From Cryptomeria japonica (lineage: Eukaryota; Streptophyta; Pinopsida; Cupressales; Cupressaceae), in contig NC_081409.1 in assembly GCF_030272615.1 (NCBI RefSeq), forward strand, positions 648,986,468 to 649,050,467: a stretch of 64,000 bases of DNA. The letters are read 5' to 3'. Positions within the stretch are counted from its first letter, which is position 1; the number at the start of each line of letters is the position of its first letter. The position numbers were made by a program, and so were the translations under genes. Under the pieces are notes generated by a model. That model did no database searches. It had not been told where the DNA came from and worked only from the letters and a program-made list of their open reading frames with translations. This document shows positions 1 through 10,680 of the stretch, one piece after another.

Positions 1-1660
1 CTCCCATAATGGTCTTCTCCACATATATTTTCTCCTGTGTGGTTTAATATTTGCATGTAATTTAGTTTTATCTTTTAGAAGTATTAATGGTCTTTATCAC
101 TATGTTTATTAAAAACCAAAAAAATTGTACAACTCTCTTCATTAAATTGGTGTTAGAAGTGTGTACTCCTTATCTTCATTCCTTGATTTATTTTATCTCA
201 ATAAATCTATAAATAACCTCATTCCTTCGTCATTTTCAGACAATCACTCTTTATAGAAATTTCCTCTATTGAAGTGCATTATCGATAAAATATAGTACTA
301 TGCTGCTAAGTTGCATCCACATCCATAGAAAGAAATTCAACATAACAAGATTGATTTGAGTTGTGTAGAGAAATTATTAAATAGAAATAAAATTTCTTAA
401 TATTAGTTTGTTTGTATTTTCAATTTTTTTTCCTTTTTTAATCAAATTCTCAATTAAAAATAGCCTTGATTTTCTCCCATCAATATTAACAAATGCTATA
501 TATGTTTGAGGCACTAAGAAGCTTCATCTAATAATTAGTTGAGGCTCACAAGATTGTGCCATGTAGGCACATGCTTCACTATTGAAAGGGACCTACAAAT
601 TCAACCAACTATATCATTCCAACATGAGATTTTTACACTATTTTCCTAATAAGGATCATGGATGTGAACTTCTATTTGGAAATGACTTCACCTTGGACCT
701 TCCAATGTTGATGATATTGACTATTTCAATAGATTAGTATATGGATAAAGTACTCACCAAGATAGGCTACTAAAATAGAGAAGACCGATACCTAATCACT
801 AAACAAACAAGAATCAATTAATTAAGTGAAAAACAACTATTGATAATATGACAACAATATTGTAGCTAAAATTCTTACTAATTTAACAAAAAAGAAAATT
901 ATCATTTAAGATTCTTTAGATTTATATTATAGTTTACCTTGAGTAGAATATATAGAGATTTACTAAGATAACACAAATGAAGAATTCATATAGTGGCAAG
1001 AATCAATTTCATGAATTATAATATGAAGGTTAATTAACAAAAATATAAAGACATAAAATATCATCTAAGACTAATCATTAACAAAAATCATACATCAAGA
1101 CATATTATTAATTTAAATTAAAAAATTTGATGAAATTTCGACAAATGTTATACATCTCAATGGCAATATTTTATAGATAAATTTACATTCTAAAAGAACC
1201 ATAAAAATATTAAAGATGCTTCAATAGTTGTTCTTATTATTGATAATTGCAATAAAATATACCATCATTTTTTAACCTTCCTTGCATACTCACAACATCT
1301 ACAAATAAACTTTAATTTACATATCATTCTTTTATCGTTATTTTTTTATATAATTAGCTTAAACAATCAGGTGCACATCCTACTTTTAATGCGTAATTTA
1401 GCTCAAATTTTCTCTCATTTTTTTTAGTCTTTTTTTAAAAATCATCTACACAAAATATTCCATAAGGCTTTAATATTTTCTTAAAAAGATTGAATTATTT
1501 AAAATCTTTAAAAGAAGATTTTATATGATTTCTATGTATATTTTATTTAGTAGTCATTTTAAAAATATATATAATTTTTTTTTAAATTATCATTTTTCTA
1601 GATGTGTATAATCATTATAAGTTATTTATACTATTCATTCAATCATATTTGCATTCAATT
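1..1660. other. Non-coding AT-rich DNA, nothing recognised
   Basis: No reading frame of useful length, no LTR terminus, no primer site and no RNA gene is visible. The stretch is strongly AT-rich with many short A and T runs. It may be old transposon residue, but nothing identifies a family. Confidence 0.5.
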
Positions 1661-1669
1661 ACCTTTCCC

Positions 1670-3047
1670 TTATCTCCAACTGCACTCCCAAATCCTGAAT
1701 TGCACAGCCCTGCACTCCTGCTACTTGTGCCCGACAATCTAGTAAAATAAGATATACATACAAGTTACTACATAATCTAATTAATGCCAATATAAATGAT
1801 GAGCATGTATGTACAATAAAATACAAATGACTAGGTGCAGTAATATATGTACCGTAAAGCTATCAACGCCAAATGAAATGACCGTCAAGGTGCCCTCTTG
1901 GATCTGTGTCAACTCCTCCTATGTCATCTACTATTAATTAGACCATGTAAATAAACATTAGTACTTATATTATCTATATTATAAATATTCATTTAAAATA
2001 TAGAATGGATTATGAAAATACAAATCTTACCACTACATCATCAACGTATGATGAAGGTGCCTCCTCACCTCTAGCATGCGAAGACTCTCTAGGGTATCCT
2101 CCAGTCCCTCTCATAACCTCTTGTGCATTGTGCATCTCATGCACCTCATAATCTGCAGTGTGCGCGGGAGGATCAACAGATTGTCCAATTGGACCCAAGC
2201 ATTGGTGCCCACACATGACACAAATATGGGGCACATAAATGTGTGGAGTCAAGGAGGACGTGTCAGTGCCACCGGATGCACCGCCACCATCAAAAGAAGG
2301 CCGAGTTGCTGCCCTAGCCTGAGAAATCAAAAGGCTACTCAAAGAGTGAATAGTCGATATGGTCTGTGACACTGCCTCACAGATGATATCTAGATGCTAC
2401 ATTGGAGGTGGGGGATCAACATGAGGAGGGGGGACATATGGGCCCTAGACTACTCTGACTGCCCCAGGTCTATCTTGGGGCATACCTAAACCCACACCCT
2501 AGAAAGGTTGGATGTCAAAGTAGTTCACATGTTTTCCTTAAACAAACTCAACATACAATTTTTTGATGAAGTATAAGGGGACATCAATATAGTTGTTAGG
2601 TGGTTTATAGAAAATAGTCCACCAATGATCCCAAAAATTTTTCATAATATTATCATTTGTGCACCATTTAATAGAAAGTTTTATTTTTTGGGGGTCTATG
2701 GGTTGACTAGTGTGGGGATTCACAAACAATGCGGCGATATCGGCTTTGGATATCTCGAGATCTTTGATCTCCTTATAGGAAAATCCATCCGCATATTTTT
2801 TCCTCATAGAATCTCACCACAAAAGAGCTGCATTGTGCTCCTCAATGAAGGTTTATATACTCTTTATGATGGACGTGAGGGGATCAAACATTGGGTTCAA
2901 GCGAGGGATCCTACGATAGACATCTATAATCCCCCTCAATTGGTTCAGATTTTGTGCAATTAAATCCTGAATTGAGGGGGGGTTTGGCAAAGGAGGGTTT
3001 GGTTATTGCGGCTATGGTTGATCAATGTTTTCACTGTTATCCCCCAT
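1670..3047 (-). pseudogene. Broken multi-exon gene of unknown family
   Basis: One minus-strand frame runs from an ATG at 3047 to a stop at 2010 (346 codons, all pieces in the same phase). It is interrupted by about eight stops, seven of which sit where CAA, CAG or CGA with C changed to T would explain them. Visible parts: a Pro/Gln/Asn-rich start (NPPLPNPP), a helical acidic segment, a Trp/Tyr-rich block (FWDHWW, FYKPPNNYIDVPLYFIKK) around codons 120-165, a proline-rich block (PPPHVDPPPP), a Gly/Ser-rich block and a Cys/His patch (PHICVMCGHQC). The frame meets a good splice donor (GTAAGATTTG, 2030-2021) after GATGTAGTG. Candidate further exons are 1927-1853 (ending at GTACAT) and about 1742-1672. 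I do not recognise the family. It could be an accessory ORF of a DNA transposon or a captured gene. Exon calls downstream of 2031 are weak. Confidence 0.5.
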
Positions 3048-3254
3048 TTTTAACCTAATTAAATGTAAACAATTGAATTTAGTTAACAAATTTGAACATT
3101 TTTTTATTTAAGTTAAAAAAAACCTAGTTTTCATGAAAAAAAACATATTTTGAATGAAAAAATAAATAAACATTTTTAAAAAAGCAAAAATTTGAATGAA
3201 AATGATGAAAAACAATAAAAATCCTACCTTTTATTGGATTTTTTTGTAAATTTG

Positions 3255-3330
3255 GGTCACAAAATCGGATATCGGGACCAACCGGATATCGAATTTGCTT
3301 GAATTCGTGCAACCCGTGGGTAAAAAATAA
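3255..3330. promoter_or_regulatory. Twin CGGATATCG motif upstream of the broken gene
   Basis: The word CGGATATCG occurs twice about 22 bases apart, 200-280 bases upstream of the start of the minus-strand broken gene. A related GGATATTCGG lies near 3664. This is a CpG-containing patch in otherwise AT-rich DNA, so it may be part of a 5' flank or promoter. No function is known from sequence. Confidence 0.2.
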
Positions 3331-3397
3331 GCCACGGACTGTCACAGTCCTCTTTTATTGTCTCAGAGAAATTGGATAATTGATTTTTATAATTAAA

Positions 3398-3640
3398 TTA
3401 TTTTAAAATAACAATATATTATATAATATATTATTTTCTATTATAATATAATCTAATATTATATATTATGTATTATATAATATAATATAACAATATATTA
3501 TATATTATATATTATATATTATATATTATATATTATATATTATACATTATATAATATAATATAGTAATACATATTATATAATATATAATATATAATATTA
3601 TATTTAATAATATATTATATAATATATAATTTATTTTTTA
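3398..3640. repeat. TA-rich satellite, 7-bp TATATTA core
   Basis: About 240 bases contain almost only A and T. The centre (about 3488-3545) is a near-perfect array of the 7-base unit TATATTA. The flanks are imperfect versions of it. Simple-sequence repeat, no coding potential. Confidence 0.85.
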
Positions 3641-3954
3641 ATTTAAAATTACCTATAAAAATTGGATATTCGGTTTGCCTAGGTGTTTACCATGCCAAGG
3701 TGTACTGACACCGAGGCCAAGCAAAAAGTCAGCACGAATTTTCGCATTTTTAGACAAGTAAAAAAGGCTATTTTTTCACATTGCCACTTTTTGGCCCCAA
3801 TGATCCTGCACTAACCCATAACATTTTAGATTATCAAAGAAGTATCGCTCATAATTTAGCACTGTAATTGAAATTTGAATAATAAAGTGTTTTTTGGCAA
3901 TGTATATGTAATTTGTAAATTTTATTTTCCTTCCTTTATAACCTTACAAGGATA

Positions 3955-4090
3955 TCCTATCAATGGGTAATTTTTACTAGGGGTTATTTTTTCCCTAGGT
4001 CATATTGATGTGGGGTTGTTTTTACGTGGGTTATTTTGAATGGGTTATTGTGTCACAAGATATTTTAACTAGGCTATTTTGTTGTGCAAC
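3955..4090. repeat. GGGTTATT-rich border sequence A
   Basis: Contains five or six degenerate copies of GGGTTATTTTG / GGGTTATTGTG in 130 bases and stops exactly where Copia-A coding sequence starts (4091). The same motif, in opposite orientation relative to the Copia reading frame, abuts Copia-D at 41462-41653. See findings: it may be the end of an undescribed insertion element. Confidence 0.5.
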
Positions 4091-4891
4091 ATTGCAGAAG
4101 GGGTTAGAATAAGTGGAAATGTATAGTACATCAAGGATAAAAGTGAAAGCAAATGTTTTCTAACATAGAGTAATAAATGTTGGTTGTGGCACAGAAGGAT
4201 GGGACATGTCAATTTTGATATTGTGATTAAGATTTGTAAATCTGAAATAGTTAGAGAATTACCTAGACTTGTGAAGCCTACTAATACAATGTGCAAACAA
4301 TTCCAATTGGGGAAGCAAATAAACAGATTATTCAATAATGAGTATTCTACTATGAAACCACTAGAGTTGATTTATACAAATTTGTGTGGACCTACAAGGA
4401 CAAGAGGGTTAAATGCAGAGAGGTATTTCATGATACTTATTGATGATTTCTCTAGAATGACTTTGGTTACATTTCTAAAAGATAAATCTGAGGATTTTGA
4501 TAGATTCAAAGTTTTCAAATCCATGGTTGAAAATCAAGTAGATGCTAAGATTAAGTGCTTAATATCATATAGAGGAGGAGAATTTACTTCATGGGAGTTT
4601 GATATTTTTTGTGAAATACATGCCAATGTTGTGGAAAGAAAGAATAGGATAGTTATAGAGATGGCTAGGAATTTGTCAAAAGATGTTAATTTGGCTAATG
4701 TGTATTGGAAAGAGGCAGTGCATAATTTTGTATTTCTTCTTGATAGGGTACAGATTAGGGTAAATCATACTAAAAAACCTTATGAATTGTGGAATGGAAG
4801 ATTGCCTATTGTGAAATGCTTCAAAATTCTGAAAGCAAATGTTGTATCAGAAGAGATGAGGATTATATTGAGAAGTTTGGCATTGGAGTAG
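4091..4891 (+). pseudogene. Copia-A GAG pre-integrase and integrase
   Basis: Would cut and join element DNA into the chromosome. The frame is open from the break at 4091 apart from two stops before 4184. It shows the pre-integrase motif WHRRMGHVNF followed by a Cys pair region degraded to CKQFQLGKQ, then the integrase core. The first catalytic aspartate region is altered but recognisable (NLCGPTRTRG, LIDDFSRM). The second catalytic Asp is lost: CLISYRGGEFTS has Tyr where relatives have Asp. About 17 residues are missing just before VVERKN, the third catalytic box. It ends in a stop at 4891. Non-functional. Confidence 0.88.
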
Positions 4892-4979
4892 ATGAAGGGA
4901 TCATTTTGGGATATGATACAAATAGAAAGGCTTACAATGTTTCAACAAAAGGCTGAACAATATAGTATAAAGTACAAAT

Positions 4980-5300
4980 GTGAACGTGTGTGAAGAATGG
5001 AATCAAATTGAACCTAACATTGAGACTGAGGTTGGGATTGTTCCAATAATTATAGAGAAGACAAGTGATCTAGAAGAGAACAAGGATAAGGAAATAAATG
5101 AAGAAGAAGAAGAAGAGGAAGAAACAACAAAAATTCTTGCTAAGTATGTTCTGAAGTATCATTCAGAAAATCAGATAATTGGAGATAAGACAAAAGGTGT
5201 TCAAACAAGAAGGAAAATTTCAGAAGTGCAAGAACAAGCCAACTACTATTTTCTATCGATGACTAAGCCGAAGACTTATGGAAGTAAAGATGAAAGCTAG
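4980..5300 (+). pseudogene. Copia-A acidic linker between integrase and RT
   Basis: Lies in another frame from the integrase. Hydrophilic and Glu/Lys-rich, with a run of acidic residues (EEEEEEEE) around 5098-5122. Its C-terminal end passes into the conserved lead-in to Copia RT (KDES at 5285). This low-complexity region connects integrase and RT in Copia polyproteins. No enzymatic role. Confidence 0.6.
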
Positions 5301-6337
5301 GTAAAAGCAATGGAAGAATAACTAAACCAGATACAAAAGAACAAGAATTGGGAGCTCGTACCTAGACTGATGGAAAAGAATGTGATAGGAACCAAATGGT
5401 ATTCAGGAAAAAATAAATGGGCAAGGACAGGTCACAAGAAATATAGCAAGACTGGTATGTATAGGTTATTCACAAATGGAAGGTATAGATTTTTAAGAAA
5501 CTTTTACTCCGGTAGCAAGGATGAAAGCTATATGTATGTTTCTTGCATTTTCTACTTACAATAACTTTAAAGTTTATCAGATGGATGTCAGGTCAACATT
5601 TTTAAATGGAGACCTAGAAGAAGAAATATACTTTTAGCAATCGGATGGGTTCATACTGTTAGAAGATCCAGATATGGTGTGCAAACTGAAGAAAGCATTG
5701 TGTAGACTCAAATAGACACCTAGGGCCTAGTATGCAAGATTGGACAGGTATGGTACAACAAAATTTGAGGAAAGATATGATAAACAATAATCTTCATTTG
5801 GAGATTGATGGAGATACGTTACTAATTGTTAGAGTTTGTGTTGATGACATTATATTCAGAGGAAATGATAACTTATGTAAAGAATTTGCTAAAATAATGC
5901 AGAAAGAGTTTGAAATGTCAATGATTGGTGAGTTATCTTTCTTTCTTGGGTTACAAACTATTCAATCTAAAAATAGAATTTTTATCTCCCAAAGCAAATA
6001 TGTGAAGTAAATGCTGAATAAATTTGAGTTTGATGTTTGTAAACCTCTTAGAACTCCTTTGACCATTGGATGCAAGATAAGAAAAGATGATGAGTCTCCA
6101 GAGGTTGATCAGAAGAAGTATAGATTAAAGATTGGTGGATTAGTATGTTTGACAACGTCTAGACTAGATATCATGCAGTTTGTTTGTTTGGTGGCTAGAT
6201 TTCAGGCTAATCCAAAGGTGACACATGAGAAAGCTATGAAAATAATTTTCAGATATTTGAAAGGTACTATGAATTTTGGACTTTGGTACAAAAAGGGTGA
6301 ATATTTTATGTTGAAATCTTATACTAATGTAGATTGA
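5281..6337 (+). pseudogene. Copia-A reverse transcriptase
   Basis: Would copy element RNA to DNA. Recognisable pieces in order: NVIGTKW (about 5379), a badly frameshifted stretch to 5600, YQMDVRSTF-like text (about 5575-5600) with a stop, a degraded KQTPRAW box near 5710, the catalytic box CVDDIIF (about 5838-5860; family norm YVDD), FEMSMIGELSFFLGLQ, SQSKYVK followed by a stop, then LRTPLTIG, TTSRLDIM and FRYLKGTMNFGLWY. At least eight stops and several frame changes, so dead. The part around the catalytic box is the best preserved. Confidence 0.85.
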
Positions 6338-6780
6338 GTTGGAAGTGTTGATGATTGAAAGAGTACTAGTGGTGGTTCTCTCTTTTTGGGAGACACATTG
6401 GTCTCCTGGTTTAGTAAAAATAAGATTCAATTTCTCTATCTACCTCTGAAGTAGAGTATAGTATAACAACATCTTGTACTCAAGTAACATGGATGAGACA
6501 TACTCTTAAAGATATCAAAGTAACATATGATGAAGCAATTCCTATTATGTGTTAAATACAAGTGCAATAAATATTTCAAAACATCCGATAATGTATTCAA
6601 GAACAAAACACATTTCAGTCAGATATCACTACTTAATGGAGAAGGTTGCTAAGAAGGAAGTGCAGTTGGAATACATTTCTACAAAATAATAGGTTGCAAA
6701 TATTTTCACTAAGGCATTGGGAAAGCATACATTTGAGTTCCTTTGAGAGAAGCTTGGGGTTATTATACCTCCTTCTGACT
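6338..6780 (+). pseudogene. Copia-A RNase H
   Basis: Would remove RNA from the RNA-DNA hybrid. Readable only across several frames: SGGSLFLGDTLVSW (about 6370-6410), a remnant of the STSEVEY box (about 6440), INISKHPIMYSRTKHI (about 6570-6615) and the typical polyprotein end, FTKALGKHTFEFL then LGVIPPSD (about 6705-6778). Heavily mutated. The text after 6780 is non-coding 3' leader with several purine-rich patches. Confidence 0.8.
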
Positions 6781-7029
6781 AGGTGCATTATGAGGGTGCA
6801 TCTTTCCAGGGGGGCTATCATGACTATTTTTTTCCCTGGAGTGATGTTGTGGTTTCTCTTAGGGGGAGTTGTGGAGTCTATGTTGGTGTTGTGGCCTTTG
6901 TCTTTGATGGAAAAGGGGGAGATAAAGAGGAAATTTAATTTAGAGTGAAAGAGAATGAAATTCTAATAGAGTAGTATATTTTGTAGATTGTTTGAGTGTT
7001 TAGATTGGTCAAGTGTTGACATCAATGAT

Positions 7030-7041
7030 AAAGGGGGAGAT
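7030..7041 (+). promoter_or_regulatory. Copia-A polypurine tract
   Basis: AAAGGGGGAGAT lies directly before the LTR start TGTTGG. This is the plus-strand DNA primer site. It is bracketed by an inverted repeat (7016-7028 and 7066-7078; see findings). Confidence 0.9.
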
Positions 7042-8203
7042 TGTTGGAAGTATGTATTGTGGTTGTCATCGATGTCAAACTTGTTTTTCTAGATAGTTGT
7101 TGGTATAGAAAGTCTATGGTGTAGATATATCTTACTATATTGGTGTTGCAAATATTCTATTGGTTGTTCTAAAAGTGTTCGGGTCTTGGATGTGTTGCTG
7201 ATGTTGCTTGGTGTTGCTATCTTATTTGGTTATATTTTCAGCATTATGAATATGTTAGTTTTATGGTCCAAAAATATCTTTGTGTTCTCCAAATATTGTA
7301 GTATGTTTCATTGTCAGATGTGATATTTTGTGTTAAGCCTACCATTTCGGTTTGAATATAATTTATGGAAAGTAATTCGATGTGTTATGGGTCTTACCGT
7401 AGCATGTGGAGATCTAGATAAGAGTAATTTGCATTGGAGAATATGTTTTAGGCCACTAATAATCTATATGGACATGTTACATATTGGAATTTTATGGTTT
7501 ATGTTTTGGTGTTTGTGGATCAATTTATTGAACTTAGGAAGATGTGTTTGGTCCCATCTTTTTCCTAGAGTGGAGCAATGCATGTGTTTTTGGCCTAGAA
7601 GGTGTATTTTGTTTCAAGTTGACTTGGTTTAGGTTTTGATGATATATCTTTTATATAAATAATGTATGTGATTGAGTTGAAGAAGTATGGCATAAAGTGT
7701 GATGTGAAGATAGTTGGTGAAATTCAATGAAGAGCAAAGAAGAAGAGTTGTGTTCGAATGATATGCAAGTTGTTTAAGACTATGGAAAAAGTATGAGACA
7801 TGTATTGATAGATGAGGTTTGATTTGTGTGTGTTGATGTTGGTTTTTTGATGCAGAGTTCAAGGACAACTCCATGATTAGGAGATCCTTCTTTTCAAATC
7901 AATTTGTTGTATATTTCCCTGTTGTAGTTAGCATCAAGTTTGTAAGTCACTTTTGTATCCTTCTCCAAGAGAAATTAGCCTTATTTTGCAAGTTTGGAGT
8001 GGTGAGATCTTTCAATGTACTATGATATACATAGTGGATATATTTTATGGGCAGGTTCTCACTGTGCTTTTTCCCTGTTTTGGGTTTTCCATGTATAAAA
8101 TTTTGGTGTTAATGTGTGGATTATGTGTTGTTGTTTAAGTGTTGTGAGTTACTACATTATTTTTGGTCTAGACCGATTCACTCCCCCTCTCAGTCCTTGG
8201 GTT
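7042..8203 (+). repeat. Copia-A 3' LTR, split by TRG-1
   Basis: Starts TGTTGGAAG after the polypurine tract. Contains the conserved Copia LTR stretch CTTTTTCCC...GGGTTTTCCATGT (8068-8095) and the usual pre-terminal CACTCCCCCTCTCAG (8180-8194). It runs to GGGTT at 8199-8203, where TRG-1 is inserted. The final CAACA is at 31637-31641, giving a TG...CA LTR of about 1167 bases when TRG-1 is ignored. Confidence 0.88.
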
Positions 8204-9414
8204 TGTAACATCCTAAAATTGCACCCCTTGCAATTTTCAACTGCATTTGGGTCTTTGCCTTAGTTTTTGTGCTCCTTGGACTGATCGGAGACCTGAATAT
8301 GCTCATGCACATCAAAAATATATTGTAATTCAATCCTGCACTTTGCCTGCACCTTGATCCTACCACAAAATAGGGAAACATTAGGGCAAGGCACCCTAGG
8401 ATCCACTGGGACCAGGGCGTGGCACCCTAGGATCCATTATTTGGGACCTATCTTGGGGTCCCTCCCTTGTGCTCATCTCAAATTAGAGTGGGGAAATCCC
8501 CCTATGTCGGCCTAAGTTGGAAAATTAGTCAATTAAACCCACTAGCAAGTATACAAGAGGGATCTCCCCTCTCATTTGAATATACATGACATTCAATCAA
8601 GCATTTGAGCATCCAAGAGATCAAGCATTCAAGCATTCAAGAGAAATTGAGCATTTTTTAGTCTTCCTTCAAGCTTTGGAGCAGCAATAGAGATAATATT
8701 TTAAGCATTGAAGAGGAGATCAACATTCTACTTCATGAAACCCTAATTCCATGTGGAGGCAAGAAAAAATTCGCAAGGAGGTATAAGTGTTTCTATTTCA
8801 TTCAATTCAACATCCCCTCAAAGAGGAGGATTTCTACTTTTCAGTCATTTCATTTACATTATTTCAACCACTTGGTTAATTCCAAAAATGGGGTTTGATA
8901 TGAAGACAAACCCCTATTCCCAACACATCTCCCTTTCTTTCTGTGTGCAGGAAATAGGTGTGCAACTGTACTTTTGGAATTAATCTTTATTCACAGAGAT
9001 AGACAAACCCTTTTCGATGCACTGAAAGTTCAGAGGACCGATAAGAAGGCGCCCCTATCCGAACACACAGTTCCTGCAACTTTTGTCAGATTTCACAGAG
9101 CGGCTTTGAATCATCTCAAACTTCTCATATCTAGGTGCACGACTAAATCCCGAACCTGTAGCTCATTGTTATGACATACTTTGTCTCCATTTTCAACACT
9201 TTGTCTTAATTTCAATCAATCAACTTCCAAAAGAGGGTTAATTCCATTCTAATCTGCTTAGTTTTAATCCTTGCATCCTCTAGGATAGGATCTAGTAGAT
9301 TCATCCCCCTCTTTTGAATGTAAAGTCTCCCCAAGTGAAAATTGAACCTTAGTTAAGCTCCCATCTTTCTTCCATGTGGAGAATTGGCTAAGGTTCCCAA
9401 TTTTCCACTTTACA
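8204..9414 (+). repeat. TRG-1 5' LTR
   Basis: TG...CA repeat of 1211 bases, matched by 30476-31631 and by the TRG-2 LTR at 47573-48752. It carries AAACCCTAA-type words (near 8738) and repeated TCAAGCATT words at 8595-8640. The sequence following the LTR end is TTTTGGTGAACC, a TGG-starting primer-site candidate whose tRNA I cannot assign. Confidence 0.9.
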
Positions 9415-10680
9415 TTTTGGTGAACCTGAGATGTCTTATGCTTTCTTTTGATTTTTGTTTTTAGATTTGAGTACATGAAATTTAAAATTCAAATTTTCAA
9501 CTATAAGCTTAATTTGTTTGCACTTTTCAAAAATTTAGAGGTTAAATGGACAAAAACTCTACTTTTTAGATTCAAAATTGAGCTTGTCATTTGTCTAAAT
9601 TTGATTGATTGTTTTAGATCTAAGAATTCAATTTTTGCAATTCAAGTTTTCATTTACACCTTCAATTTTTAATTTTTTAAAAAATTAAGTGGTTAAATCA
9701 CAAAACCCTAATTTGTAATTTTAAGATTGACCTTGTGGATTGTGTAGATCTTGAATTAATTTTCATATTTGGGTATTTGATTTAATTTCAAAATTCATTT
9801 CCCCTCCTTCCAACATTCAAATTTTTCAATTTAAATTTTTAAAATTAAGTGGTTTATGCAACAAATCCTAATTTTTAAAACTAAATTAATCTTATGCAAA
9901 TTCAAATTTCCCTTTAAGCCTTTAATTGATTCAATTAAATCCAAAGCTTCTCATTGTTTTTTTAAACAAATCATAAAAGCTGGCCCTTAAGTGCCCTTTT
10001 TGTTGTTCTTTCAATTAGCCCTTTTATCAAACATTCTAAGTGTGTCCTATTTCGACCTTCAAGGCTTAATTGTGCATATCTCAACATCTCCAATTTCCAT
10101 ATCCTTTTGGAACTTGCATTAAAATCATAGTATCTTGCTTCCTCGAAAATTTGAAAAACATTTGGTCGGACCATGTGCTCGGACCAAGTCGCTACCTACT
10201 TGGTACCTATTTTTTCTTCTCAAATTTTGGGAGCTTGTTTTGATTGTATTTTACTTCAAAATTCCACAAATTTGTGAAATTTTATTGATTTTAGGTCACC
10301 CTAAGGTCGAAAACAAATATGAATTTCAACATTTCCATTGTCAATTTGAATTTTTAAATTAAGTGGTTCACTACACATGCCCTAATTTTTAAAAATTAAA
10401 TCTCTTCAATATTTCAACATTCCAAAATTTTAAAATTTTAATTAAAAGGTTAAATTTGGACAACCCTAATTTTAATTTTGATTTTCTCTCCTTTAAAACT
10501 TTTAAAATTAAGAGGTCATTTTCAAGCCCTAATTTTAAAATTTCAAATTCCTAGAAGATTGCACTATTTTTTCCAATTTCTCTTCTCTAGTGCATGAGTT
10601 TTACTACTATTATTCCTACCTATAATATCCATGTTAGGAGAAGTTGTAGAATTAAGGCTTCCCAAGGCTTAATTACCAAG
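9415..10680 (+). other. TRG-1 leader with repeated AAACCCTAA modules and hairpin
   Basis: Non-coding 1.27 kb between LTR and gag. It holds six or seven degenerate modules of the form AAATTAAGTGGTT...ACCCTAATTTT spaced about 50-250 bases apart, one with an exact AAACCCTAA. At 10162-10204 is a conserved alternative-hairpin segment (see separate entry). The homologous leader in TRG-2 is 48753-50009. Confidence 0.75.
10162..10204 (+). promoter_or_regulatory. TRG-1 leader alternative hairpin
   Basis: GACCAA (10182-10187) can pair with upstream TTGGTC (10162-10167). Alternatively ACCAAGT (10183-10189) can pair with downstream ACTTGGT (10198-10204), so the two hairpins exclude each other. Both arms are kept in TRG-2 (49490-49532). 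It might be a packaging, dimerisation or translation signal. That role is inference only. Confidence 0.5.

Larger units (their letters stand above)
4091..8203 (+). mobile_element. Copia-A, 5'-truncated Ty1/Copia element
   Basis: Order of remains: GAG pre-integrase, integrase, acidic linker, RT, RNase H, polypurine tract, 3' LTR. The 5' LTR, gag and protease are missing. The break falls inside the region between protease and the GAG pre-integrase domain. The 3' LTR is interrupted at 8203 by TRG-1 and its last five bases (CAACA) lie at 31637-31641. Integrase sequence groups it with Copia-E in this window. Confidence 0.9.

Noticed and set aside
2076-2369. 97-codon plus-strand frame opposite the broken gene
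   Set aside because: Antisense shadow; the minus-strand frame has the protein-like composition and continues in phase on both sides.
7330-7632. 100-codon frame in the Copia-A LTR
   Set aside because: Rich in Leu, Trp and Cys with no motif; falls in non-coding LTR sequence.
9690-9720. Telomere-like AAACCCTAA words in TRG leaders
   Set aside because: Single dispersed words, not a tandem telomeric array; treated as modules of the leader.
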